From: Cladochytrium replicatum
Lineage: Eukaryota > Chytridiomycota > Chytridiomycetes > Cladochytriales > Cladochytriaceae
Assembly (NCBI GenBank): GCA_025526935.1
Contig: JAHLKD010000099.1
Location: 143,089-207,088 of the forward strand
Reading direction: 5' to 3'
DNA length: 64,000 nucleotides
Shown here one piece after another: positions 45,548 to 56,498 of this stretch (within the stretch, counting starts at the first letter, position 1; each line of letters starts with the position of its first letter). A model generated the notes under the pieces. The model did not search any database and was not told the origin of the DNA. It worked only from the letters and a program-made list of their open reading frames with translations. A program made the position numbers and the translations under genes.

Positions 45548-48274
45548 ATGGATACAGGGCTGATCAAAACAGTCAACAAACTTCAAGACGCTTTTGCCGC
45601 AGTCGGCGTAGCGAACCCAATCGACCTTCCACAGGTAAATTACCCCTTGCTGGTGATCTTGTGGAGCTCATATCAACAGGAAGCACAATGTCGGGACTTT
45701 ACTAATTGGACACTCTTCATTAGATTGCTGTTATTGGCAGTCAGAGCAGTGGAAAGAGTTCGGTATTGGAGAACGTCGTTGGACGAGACTTCCTTCCTCG
45801 TGGTATGAGAGTAATTACTGCATGAGTTGCGCTTTGGTTGCTCAATTATCCTGCTTCAGGTAGCGGTATCGTTACTAGAAGACCTCTGGTTCTCCAGCTC
45901 ATTAACCGGCCGAATGCGAAAGGAGAGGTTGGTGGGGTTGCAGCGGGGACTCCATTGGACGCATCTGGGAAGCCTACCACAAACGGAGTGACTTCGCCAT
46001 CTTCACCTCGTCCAAGTGCTGCTCCTGGAGAACCCGAGGAGTGGGGAGAGTTCTTGCACATCCCCGGCAAAAAGTTCACAGACTTCAACGAAATTCGGGA
46101 AGAAATCGTTCGTGACACCGAAGCGAAGAGCGGGAAAAGCGGTATCTCGGCACATCCCATCAACCTCAGGATCTACTCGCCCAATGTCCTTACTCTCACA
46201 TTGGTCGACTTGCCTGGACTGACGAAGGTGCCCGTGGGCGATCAGCCAAAGGACATTGAAAAGCAGATCAGGGACATGATCTTGAAATACGTCTCCAAGA
46301 ATAATGCTATCATTCTTGCGGTTACGCCAGCAAACACCGACCTTGCCAACTCGGACGGTTTGAAACTGGCGCGCGAGGTGGACCCCGATGGTGTACGCAC
46401 AATTGGTGTTCTGACGAAAGTGGATTTGATGGACCCTGGAACTGACGTTGTTGAAGCTCTTGCTGGCCGTGTCATCCCACTTCGTTTGGGTAACGACTCT
46501 TCGTGGGAGATCCCAAAGTTCAGGATTAACACTAATTTTCAGGCTACGTACCTGTTGTCAATCGTGGTCAACGCGACATTGATAACCGAAAGCCCATCGA
46601 TGCTGCCCTTGAAGCAGAAAGACAGTTCTTCGAGAACCACCCAGCGTACAAGTCCAAAGCTCAATACTGCGGTACGCCATACCTTGCCCGTAGACTGAAC
46701 ATGGTATGAGGTGGAAACTCCTCAATGATATCAGTTTAACTGATTTAATTCCGTGCTTAGATTTTGATGCACCACATCAAGAACACGCTTCCTGAAATTA
46801 AGGCCAAAATTTCCGCGAGCCTTAGCAAATACCAAACGGAGCTAGCGCAACTTGGTGACCCGCTCGGCGATGACAGCGCTAACCACGTAAGTGATAAAAT
46901 TGAATGTGAATTGAAAATATGGAACTAAAATTATTCCAGTCGAACGTCATTCTCAACGTGATTACAGAATTCACGAACGAATACCGAACAATCATCGACG
47001 GTACTTCAAACGAAATTTCCAGCGACGAGTTGAGCGGTGGTGCTCGAATTAGCTTTGTTTTCCACGAAATCTTCGGACAAGCTGTCAGGAGCATGGATCC
47101 TTTCGACCAGATCAAAGATGTCGACATCCGGACCATTCTTTACAACTCTTCTGGTTCGATGCCCGCTCTGTTTGTTGGAACAGCGGCATTTGAGGTTCTG
47201 GTAAAGCAACAAATCAAGCGTTTGGAAGAGCCTAGCTTGAAGTGCGTGTCACTCGTCTACGATGAGTTGGTCAGGATTCTCAACAAGTTGCTTCAGAAAG
47301 GCGTAAGTTTGACTGTGTGCTCTTACCTATTTAGCTTACGGTTACCCATAGGTTTTCCGACGCTTTCCTCACCTTAGAGAGAAGTTCTATGGAGTTGTGA
47401 TCAACTTCTTCAAGAAGGCCATTCTCCCAACCAACAAGCTTGTCCAGGATTTGATCTCGTGGGGTCCCATAACATATCTCTCACTCTAATGGAGGCTGAT
47501 TGTTCTGGCATTTTAGAGCTGAATCGTGCTACATCAACACTGGTCACCCAGACTTCCTAACAGGTCACAAGGTAAATTTGTTCTTGTTTGTAGTATCTCG
47601 TTGACCCCTCAAATTTTGAAGGCAATGGCTCTCGTAACGGATAAGCTGAACATGTCGAAGCAACCTCAGCCGCCTCTGGGCGCTGACCCGAAAGCCCCAC
47701 GAAGCTCCAACGCCCCTATCCCTGGCGGTGTAGGAAGCGTTGCGCCGAACCCCCTTTTCTCTGAAGGTGACCAAAGTGGTAACTTCTTTGGAAGCTTTTT
47801 CAGCAACAAAAAGAAGAAGCCTGGTGTTCTTGAAAACGTATGTGTTCGTGACTGGTGTCACTTCAGATTAAGCTGATTTCTCTGTTTCAGCCCCCTGCGG
47901 TGTTGAGGGCTTCCGGCAACTTGTCTGAGAGGGAGTACATGGAAACTGAAGTTATCAGTGAGTTCTACTTCGGTTGCACAATTTATCTCCGTACTTATTT
48001 GGTATTGATGCTTGCAGAATTGTTGTTGATGTCCTACTTCAACATTGTGAAGAGGACCGCTGCGGACTTGGTTCCGAAAGCCATTATGCTGAACCTGGTA
48101 CAATTCAGTAAGGAGGAGCTGCAGCGTGAGCTTTTGGCCGAGCTCTACAAGAAGGAGACATTCGATGATGCGCTCAGGGAGTCTGATTTCACTCTTCAGA
48201 GGAGGAAAGAGTGCAAGAAGATGATCCAGGCTTTGCAGACTGCGGATGAGATTATTACCTCAACAGTGAACTAA
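45548..48274 (+). CDS. VPS1: VPS1-type dynamin GTPase
   Basis: Dynamin-related GTPase for vacuolar protein sorting, peroxisome fission and endosomal scission. The N-terminus is [20 protein letters not shown]. GTPase motifs are all present: G1 GSQSSGKSS (after the first intron), G2 [14 protein letters not shown]3 DLPG and G4 TKVD. The middle domain contains [18 protein letters not shown] and [20 protein letters not shown], matching VPS1 rather than DNM1. The GTPase effector domain ends [13 protein letters not shown]. Introns are short; a donor after VIPLRLG joins [11 protein letters not shown]. No PH or proline-rich domain, as expected for VPS1. Length about 690 aa. Confidence 0.93.
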
Positions 48275-48403
48275 AGGAGTGCATTTCATGAGTTTTCTGT
48301 TTTAAGGGTAGTTTAAGTTTTAGTCCATATTTTACGGCTAATGTTCTGTGTTTTTGTGGGGACGGATTGGATTCATTTGGCACTTTTTTGTTTGTTCGAT
48401 CCT

Positions 48404-48409
48404 AATAAA
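48404..48409 (+). terminator. AATAAA polyadenylation signal of VPS1
   Basis: Canonical hexamer about 130 nt after the VPS1 stop codon, followed by a GT-rich stretch. Confidence 0.6.
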
Positions 48410-48462
48410 GTCAGGTGTTCGGCGCTAAGAAAAAATAACTGCTGTTTAGTATGGTGCAATCG

Positions 48463-48740
48463 ATGAGTGACCAAACCGCTGTTTCGATCATACGAGCTGC
48501 CATCGGTTAGTTGTGTTCACATACTGTTGAAACGCACGCATAACAACGCAGGAAAGAACATGCTGCTAGCGACAATCCGATATTCCAGTCCTACTGCTAA
48601 GAGTTTGAAAATGATCTGGATCTGGCAACGCGCTGGCTGGATCAAGTATTTAAGGCCTTCAGGCAGTATGTTGAAGACATGAATCGTTCGCCAAAGCTTC
48701 CATCCGCGTTCTTCAAGAAAACAAAGCTCATGCTCGTATA
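48463..48740 (+). pseudogene. Fragment of an unknown helical protein (BAR-like?)
   Basis: Starts MSDQTAVSIIRAAIG, then a possible 45-nt intron, then EFENDLDLATRWLDQVFKAF and RQYVEDMNRSPKLPSAFFKK. Amphipathic helices of this kind occur in BAR domains, but the match is only by impression. A TAA stop separates the two helical pieces and nothing continues downstream, so it is a fragment. Confidence 0.35.
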
Positions 48741-49069
48741 AGGAATGACGAATCGATAGCCTATCCGACGCAGACCGTTTACGCACTCGAGCAGAAGTTG
48801 GAGAGCGTAATAGGATAAATCATGTATAAAGGCTTACCGGAATCAATTATGGAAGATGATTCGGAAGAGAACATTGTTTCTCCATGGAACAATACTTGCG
48901 CATAGATGTCAGGACTATGAAGGTGTGTTCTCTACCCAAAATCTCTGAAGTCCCTGCTATAAAACGTCCGAATATTTGAGATTATAGACGCGTTTCCTGG
49001 TCTATAGTTATGAGACTGAAATCAGTAACTCATTTCATGAGCAACTACACTTATGACACTGTAAGGATC

Positions 49070-49235
49070 AGCGGGTTTTAGGGTCTTTTGGGTCGGGTCC
49101 GGGTCCATTGACCAAATGTACCCGACCTGAGTGCCGGGTTTTCATGGAAAATTTTCGGGTCGGATCCGGGCCGGGTATCGGGTCCAGTAGGAAAACCCTT
49201 CTCGGGTCAGAAATCAGACCCGAGTAAAACCCGAT
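49070..49235. mobile_element. hAT-like subterminal GGGTCGGG repeats
   Basis: A segment packed with GGGTC/GACCC variants in both orientations (GGGTCGGGTCCGGGTCC, ACCCGACC, CGGGTCGG, GGGCCGGGTATCGGG, AGACCCGAG). Dense short subterminal repeats of this kind are typical of Ac/hAT transposon ends. No paired terminal inverted repeat or 8-bp target duplication was identified. Confidence 0.5.
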
Positions 49236-49261
49236 GTGATAGGGAAGCTAAAACGAAGCTA

Positions 49262-50420
49262 TTGTTCTTTCTGTCCACGCGGACACTTTCCAAGAAGACG
49301 CAATATAAGTTTTGTATGTATCAAACAATTTGCATCACAACAGACATCGAGGCATGTATTTTCTGTCCACCCGGACACTTTCTCAACTCATTGACGGTAC
49401 CTCAGTGATCTCTATCAAGTACAACTAACCTCTCTATCAATGTTACTAGCAATAAGATTCTGTCCACCCAGACACTTTCTTAACTCATTGACGGTACTTG
49501 AGTGTTCTCTATCAAGTACAACTAACATCTCTATCAATGTTACTAGCAATAAGATTCTGTCCACCCGGACACTTTCTCAACTCATTGACGGTACTTCAGT
49601 AATCTCTATCAGGTACAGCTAACCTCTCTACAAATACTACTAGCAATGGGAATCTGTCCACCCGGACATTTCTCAACTCATTGACAGTACTTCAGTGATC
49701 TCTACCCAATACAACTAACCTCTCTATCAATGTTACTAGCAATAAGATTCTGTCCACCCGGACACTTTCTCAACATTGACGTACTTCAGTTATCTCTACC
49801 CAATACAACTAACCTCTCTATCAATGTTACTAGCAATAAGATTCTGTCCACCCGGACACTTTCTTAACTCATTGACGGTACTTGAGTGATCTCTATCAAG
49901 TACAACTAACATCTCTATCAATGTTACTAGCAATAAAATTATGTCCACCCGGACACTTTCTCAACTCATTGACGGTACTTCAGTGATCTCTATCAAGTAC
50001 AGCTAACCTCTCTATCAATGTTACTAGCAATAAGATTCTGTCCACCCGGACACTTTCTTAACTCATTGACGGTACTTGAGTGATCTCTATCAAGTACAAA
50101 CTAACATCTCTATCAATGTTACTAGCAATAAGATTCTGTCCACCCGGACATTTCTCAACTCATTGACAGTACTTCAGTGATCTCTACCCAATACAACTAA
50201 CCTCTCTATCAATGTTACTAGCAATAAGATTCTGTCCACCCGGACACTTTCTCAACATTGACGTACTTCAGTTATCTCTACCCAATACAACTAACCTCTC
50301 TATCAATGTTACTAGCAATACGATTCTGTCCACCTGGACACTTTCCAAGAAGTCACAACGAAAGTTCTGTAACAAACAATTTCTACCACGACAGACCTCG
50401 AGAGCTGTGCTTTCTGTGCA
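49262..50420. repeat. Minisatellite array, about 12 units of about 97 bp
   Basis: Units begin TTCTGTCCACCCGGACACTT and contain CTCAACTCATTGACGGTACT, TGATCTCTATCAAGTACA and CTATCAATGTTACTAGCAAT. Starts are near 49352, 49456, 49553, 49650, 49748, 49843, 49938, 50035, 50133, 50228 and 50324. Both ends carry a variant unit (49262-49350 and 50320-50410, containing ACACTTTCCAAGAAG). Some units lack 1-8 nt. Two diverged units occur at 20.6 kb. Confidence 0.92.
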
Positions 50421-50466
50421 CCTGGACACTTAGAGTCGGTAACGTTCCAGCCACACCACAGCAAAA

Positions 50467-50592
50467 ATGGACGCCGCCTTTGTTAAACCAAAGCGTAAGG
50501 CAGCGTCTGATGCAAGCCAAAGACTGGTGGACAGTCATCCTGTTGATGCATGCACATATATGGAACTAGCTACTCCAGTCTTCATCCACTAG
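50467..50592 (+). CDS. Short ORF after the minisatellite
   Basis: 41 codons, MDAAFVKPKRKAASDASQRL onward, with a basic cluster near the start, ending in a TAG at 50590. It sits between the minisatellite and the copia elements. It could be the first exon of a hAT transposase or chance. No domain. Confidence 0.25.
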   Translation: MDAAFVKPKRKAASDASQRLVDSHPVDACTYMELATPVFIH

Positions 50593-50677
50593 CGACACTG
50601 AGGGGAAATAGCCTTACCAGAGACGTCTGGGACAAGTTCACGCGTAATCATACATTACATGAAAGAACTGGCATTTC

Positions 50678-50838
50678 CAACTATTGGTCATGAAGACATC
50701 CTCCTTTACTCATTGGAATCTAGTAGAGTTCTGCGAGTGATCACGCGTTTGAGAAAGAATGTGATGAAAATCAGTTTGCTGCTCACAGTTATATCATACT
50801 CGAGTACATCTCGTATGATATTAATGCAAGGTACTACA
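50678..50838. repeat. Duplicated segment, left copy (diverged copia LTR piece)
   Basis: About 160 nt nearly identical with 55402-55557 (starting ACTATTGGTCATGAAGACAT and ending AATGCAAGGTACTACA). It ends exactly where the 599-bp LTR starts. It seems to be the first part of a diverged copia-type LTR whose longer copy is at 55402-55877. Confidence 0.85.
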
Positions 50839-51437
50839 TGTTGAACAAAGCTGTGGTCTGGATCCTCAGATTGTGTGTGTTGTTAATTCACGGGTTAATG
50901 TTACTAAGAGATGAATAAAGAAGATTGCGAGTCACAAGTGCTAGCGCAAGAGAATGCTCCTTGTGTGTATCACCACAGGCTCCTTAAATAAGTGTACTGT
51001 CGTTTTGGCTTTTCCTTCCGGAAGATCTGGATCGCAGAGATAAGGTTTGACTCTTCTTCTCACAGGCGTAGCGAAGCATATTCATGCTAAGCTGTGCGTG
51101 AGATCTGGTTCTCCTCAACAGGATTGTTCTCACACGTGATTCCCACGAACACGCTAATCATATGTAAACCTTTGCTGTGATCTGATCCGGGCTTCACTTC
51201 TACAAGTGGATGATAGAAGAGTAATGACAGTTTACTATACCTATGGCTGCAATAAGTATAACCCATGAAGAAATAACCGGAGGTATCCAAACTCGTAATA
51301 GATCATCATCTATATGCTTTAGTTCAATAGTTAGAAATGTTGCTCAGTGAAGAGTGACGTTTCTGTATATCGGGCGTTTGTGTTTTTGTACTATCAATGA
51401 CTGGATTGGCCAAGTCCATCAATCGAAATACTTAACA
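50839..51437 (-). mobile_element. Copia LTR A (3' LTR of element 1)
   Basis: 599 bp, read on the minus strand as TGTTAAGTATTTCG...TTTGTTCAACA. It is preceded on that strand by a purine tract CTGAGGGGGTG (51438-51448), the polypurine tract expected beside a 3' LTR. Same length and sequence family as LTRs B, C and D. Confidence 0.93.
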
Positions 51438-51564
51438 CACCCCCTCAGTCATTAGATAGGTACAACCGAGAGTATCACTCAACCGATCATAACTTTCTGT
51501 AAATGCTGAAGTTGATATTCTATTGAAATAAAGGTGAGTTGTATGGACATCGCCAGCCAGTCGT

Positions 51565-54500
51565 TCAAGATAGTATATTAAGTGAAGACTGACTGACTAG
51601 CCCCAACGAGCCCCTCTGTTTAAGGTATAATTTACTTCCAAGAGGTTTAGTTAAGATGTCCGCGATCATATCAGAAGTATCCATATGGTGTGACTCCTGA
51701 TGTTTCTGTTCAACTTGGAGATTCACAAATCTCTCGCGAACGTCCATGTGTTTGGTCCGTTTGTTGTTGAACAGATTGTTTGCGATAGACTCGGTGGATT
51801 GATTGTCTTGCCATAAACGGAGCGGATTGAACGACGTAATTCCAATACCCGTCATAAGATTTTTCATCCACTTCATCTCACGCGATAGTTCGTTCAGCGC
51901 ATACAGTTCGGCTTCCGACGACGAGGCTGCAATAGTCTGTTGTCGAATCGACTGCCAACTGATTGCCGCATTAGCGAACATTACCACGTAACCGGTTCGT
52001 GAGTATCTATCTGCATCGCCCGCCCAGTCTGCATCGGCATAACCTTGTGGGTTGTTAGCCGAATCAAACATGTAGAGACCGTCGGGTCTTAGCATCGGAG
52101 ACGTGATACCAGTCCGTGTATAGTGTAAACCGTAATCCCAAGTACCGAGTAAATATCGTTGTAATCGATAGAGAGCCTTTGATTCTGACTGTCGAGGATC
52201 AATCTGATGTTGTGCCAAAATATTGACTGCGTATGAAATATCCGGTCGTGTCTTAGTCGCCACGTACGATATCTTCATTAACATGTTGAACAAAGCTGTG
52301 GTCTGGATCCTCAGGTTGTGTGTGTTGCTAATTCACGGGTTAATGTTTCTAAGAGATGAATAAAGAAGATTGCGAGTCACAAGTACTAGCGCAAGAGAAT
52401 GCTCCTTGTGTGTATCGCCACAGGCTCCTTAAATAAGTGTACTGTCGTTTTGGCTTTTCCTTCCGGAAGATCTGGATTGAAGCGATAAGGTTTGACTCTT
52501 CTTCTCACAGGCGTAGCGAAGCATAATCATGCTAAGCTGTGCGTGAGATCTAGCTCTCCTCAACAGGATTGTTCTCACACATGATTCCCACGAACGCGTT
52601 AATCATATGTAAACCTTTGCTGTGATCTGATCCGGGCTTCACTTCTACAAGTGGATGATAGAAAAGTAATGACAGTTTACTATACCTATGGCTGCAATAA
52701 ATATAACCCATGAAGAAATAACCGGAGGTATCCAAACTCGTAATAGATCATCATCTATATGCTTTAGTTCAATAGTTAGAAATGTTGCTCAGTGAAGAGT
52801 GACATTTCTGTATATCGGGCGTTTGTGTTTTTGTACTATCAATGACTGGATTGGCCAAGTCCATCAATCGAAATACTTAACATAACATTGATCAAAATTG
52901 TGTTGCCTCGGCATCGGACAGTGTTGGTGTGGTCTCATCAAAGATATATGATTTTGACATCGTTGTTTTGGTCGGTTTGATGTAGGTACCCCATAAGTTC
53001 GCTTCTTCGAGAATCTTCTTTACGTACAATGAATTGCTAAGGAAATATCCTTCCGTTGTCTGCAATAACTCCATTTTCAGAATCCATTTCGCTTTCGAAG
53101 TACTGCCTACTGTGAACGAAGTTTCCAAATCGGTCTGAAACCGATGATATGCGTTTGGATCTGTGGAAAAATGTAGTATATCATCGACATGAACGGTAGT
53201 GTGTTCGCGGGTATTATTTGTTGGATTGTATCGCCAGAAATGACAGATGTCTGCAATATTCCTCACGAAACCAACACTGAGATATTGTTTCCAAAGAGTT
53301 TTGTACCATTCTCGAGCTGCCTGGTGTAGACCGTACAGACTTTTGATAAGTCTGCAGACGATGGGTCGATTCCGGAAATCTACTCGTCCGAAACCATGAG
53401 GGAGTTCGACGTAGTTCTCTTCTTCCAGTATCGCATTGAGATATGCACCCTTGATATCAAACTGGAATATGATCATGCCGACTAATGCTGCTAATGCAAT
53501 CAGAAAACCGATCGTGGACGTTTTCGTAACTGGAGAATAGGTTTCATCGAAATCCAATCCTTCAATCTGTGAAAATCCTCGTACGACCCAACGTGCTTTG
53601 AATCGAGTAATATTGCCATGTTCGTCAAGCTTATATGTGAAAACCCATTTGCCCGATAATAAATTCCGTCCATCAGGTAAAAACGTTTCGGCCCAAGTAT
53701 TGTTGCCGACTAGTTGTGTGACTTCCTCCTTCATCGCCGCTAACCAGAATGGAGCCTCATCGGATCGTGATAAAGCCTCACGAAGAGTCTTTGGTGCAGT
53801 CCGTATATTTCCATTCGCAATTGGTTGTGTTGGATATGAGGAATCGGCCATCAGGGTCCAATCGATATTAGGAACGGACCGGGTAAACAAGGAATTTTGT
53901 TTCCTTTTGGCGTTCGACAAATTTGCACTTGCTTGACGTTTTCGTTTTCTTGCTGCATACGCTTCGTCGACATCTTCTCCAATGAATTGAAGATCACTTT
54001 CGAGTTGTGCATCATATTCCTCTACAGGAGATACGGAAGACAAATTCGGAGATTCTTCAGTAATGGATTGTGGAGTCGATAAATCAGCATTTGGATCATA
54101 ATCAGCATCGTCTGGGTCATCATCGTCTAGTCCATGTAAATGTTCAACAACATGCATGTCACCGGCTTCTTCTAAGCGGTAATATATGGGGTCGTCGTTC
54201 ATATCCTCATCGATTTCTTCGTCTGCAACGGTAGAAATCGGGAAATTGTCTGAGACAAACTCAACAGTCGTCTCTTGCACCCCCTGATCCCCGGTTGGTA
54301 TTTGATCAACATCGAAATATGTCCCGGCCTTCAGTGGATATTGTACCGTAAGATCGTCGAGTAATTGTCGGGTAGGATTATAACCAACAAAAACTCCCTC
54401 GTGGAACGTAACATGGAAGTATTCGCCTATTGTGTTTGTCCGAAAATTGAGTGCTATGACGATCTTCAGGTCTTCACCCTTGTATCCGAGAAACAGGCCT

Positions 54501-55399
54501 AGTTCAGACTTGTCTCGGGTTTTGCGTGCCAACCTTTGTTCGTGTGAGATCCACAAACTAACGAGTGTTCCAAAGGCGTGGATAGTTGCCAGATCTATCC
54601 GCTTGTCAAGGTAAGCACAGTACGGAATCGCATTCACAGCTGAATGGAAAGTAGCGTTCTTGACGACCGCAGCATATAGGATGGAGAGTTGCACGAATTG
54701 AAGTGTTCGTGGTAGTCCAGCTTGTAGCAGCATCGCGTCCGACATATACTTGATCGATTGCATATTCCGCTCTGATAGACCATCGAGTTCCTTTACTGAC
54801 GGAGGAGCTGGGTGGACGTGGATGCGAGGAATCTTGGTATTGCACCATTGGATCAACCATTTCGTAATCAATTCTCCTGAATCGGAACGTAGTTCAGCAA
54901 CGTGTAATGGGCGATTGCGATTTTCCACATCAGCGATATGTCGAATCATACTATCCACCGCATCACTCTTTCGATTCAGGAAGTAGATTGTGATGAAACG
55001 AGGTTGTTCGTCGACAATGATCTGCCAATATCTCTTCTTCTGTCCGTCGTAGATTAAACGTACGACATTGGAAAACAGACGGAAAAGTTTCCTCGGAGCT
55101 CGACTTATTGTAGAATAAATCGGCTTCTGCTTCAGCTTCGTGCGACTACAGATCAAACAATTCTGCATAATTGATTTGTTGACAAGATTGAATGCATCCG
55201 GTTCAACCTTGGGCATTTTGATGTTGAGCTTCTCTGCCGTTCGAAAGATCGTCCGTAAGTGGATGTGACCAAACTGCTGGTGTAACTTTGCAAGTTCGTG
55301 TACTGTCACTGGCGATAAGTTGGTGCTCACTCCAACTGTATCTTGAGATGCTCGTTGACATTCATCATCGTTCGTTTGACGAATGCTGTTGTCTGACAT
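51565..55399 (-). mobile_element. Ty1/copia element 1: integrase-RT-RNase H, 5' truncated, split by a solo LTR
   Basis: Minus-strand polyprotein in two open parts (52892-55399 and 51565-52293) separated only by solo LTR B. It starts MSDNSIRQTNDDECQ in mid-polyprotein, so gag and protease are missing. Integrase has the HHCC finger (HQQFGHIH..NCLICSR) and DDE residues near IIVDEQPRFITIYF, LRSDSGEL and LSERNM. Reverse transcriptase has WVFTYKLDEHGNITRFKARW and the active-site HVDDIL. RNase H includes YADADWAGDADRYSRTGY and SSSEAELYAL. The order PR-IN-RT-RH, seen by comparison with element 2, defines Ty1/copia. Both parts are free of other stops, so the element is young. Confidence 0.93.
52284..52882 (-). 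mobile_element. Solo copia LTR B with TAACA target duplication
   Basis: 599-bp LTR inserted in the RT/RNase H junction of element 1. It is flanked by TAACA on both sides (52279-52283 and 52883-52887). The uninterrupted sequence in element 3 (about 62892-62905) has TAACA once. No polypurine tract or internal sequence is present, so the internal part was lost by LTR-LTR recombination. Confidence 0.95.
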
Positions 55400-55401
55400 T
55401 A

Positions 55402-55877
55402 CTATTGGTCATGAAGACATCCTCCTTTACTCATTGGAATCTAGTAGAGTTCTGAGAGTGATCACGCGTTTGAGAAAGAATGTGATGCTAATCAGTTTGC
55501 TGCTGACAGTTATATCATACTCGAGTACATCTCGTATGATATTAATGCAAGGTACTACATATTCATTTCTCATAGAGAACATGTCATTGTAGACAAGATT
55601 ATAGCTAATCTTCATGTTCTGCTCACAATGGTTATTGTGAACGATCACTGGGATCTATATCTCTCTATTCGAGAGAATAATGTTTATATCAGATATTTCC
55701 ATATATCTATAGCCACAGGTTAATTATAAAAGCCGAAACGACAGTATATTTGAATTGTTTGCACAATTCAAAGAGCCTGTGGCGATATGAGATTTCGGGT
55801 GGCTGTGGCGCAAGAGTGTGATTGGAGAAACACGAAACTCTGCACATACACAGATCAACCTGAGGACTATCTCTAGC
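55402..55877 (+). mobile_element. Diverged copia-type LTR (second family)
   Basis: Begins with the 156-nt segment duplicated at 50678. Further on it resembles the family-1 LTR in the same order: AAAGCCGAAACGACAGTAT, GAGCCTGTGGCGATAT, GCGCAAGAG and CAACCTGAGGA. It ends at or just inside the left inverted end of the BED cassette. Exact borders and target duplication not determined. Confidence 0.55.
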
Positions 55878-56498
55878 GCAAGTCCCAGATCAGCAGCACT
55901 AAAACTGATCAAATCACATCGCCCTCAAACCAAACTTAGACAATGTCCAACAGTCCAAGCGACCTGGCAATACTTCCATGGTGGTTTTTCAGATGCCGGA
56001 GGAAGTTTTTTGTTGATCCCGTCTTATTGACCTTCTGGCTCCACTTGCATTTCGCAACCAAACATGTTCTCAGACCATTATCAACCTTATAGTAATCCTT
56101 CGCTATGCCGCCTCGACTACCTCCACAGTCCGACATGCTATCAACATCTGCGTCTGATGAAAGCATTGATGGTTGAACTGATCCAGCTGCTGGCTCCTGT
56201 GGCACTGAAGAGTCAGCAAAACTAACGTCGGCAGGAAGCTCTGGTGCACGCTGAGAAGCCAGGCCCAACTCGCTGGAGTCATTGGAAGAAGATGTGGAGC
56301 TTGGCTCTTGAGCGCTGTTGTTGCCACCGTGTCCTGATACACGTCTGCATTTGTCCTGCATGCTGTTCCCCTCGCTGGACGCCTCTGAAATTTGGGGGGC
56401 TGGCAGACTTCGCTTCCGTGTGTCAAGCGGATGTGTTGAAGTTTGGTTTGAGGGCGATGTGATTTGATCAGTTTTAGTGCTGCTGATCAGGGACTTGC
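55878..56498 (-). mobile_element. BED zinc-finger cassette with 60-bp inverted ends
   Basis: The left arm 55878-55937 and right arm 56439-56498 are reverse complements with about one mismatch (from GCAAGTCCC through CAAACCAAACTT). Between them, on the minus strand, an open frame runs about 180 residues. It is Ser-rich and acidic, then GGIAKDYYKVDNGLRTCLVA and KCKWSQKVNKTGSTKNFLRH with LKNHHGS, a C-C-H-H arrangement resembling the BED finger at the N-terminus of hAT transposases. The frame is open into a copia RT fragment upstream and stops in the left arm (LLDIV). No transposase catalytic region is present, so it looks like a non-autonomous or captured hAT piece. Confidence 0.65.

Noticed and set aside
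49262-50420. CRISPR-like array of regular repeats
   Set aside because: Units are about 97 bp in direct tandem with no unique spacers, in a eukaryotic nuclear context with introns and copia elements. This is a minisatellite.
54606-54986. Small frames on both strands within the copia integrase
   Set aside because: They recur identically in element 2 (60593-60973) because they are shadows of the same integrase sequence.
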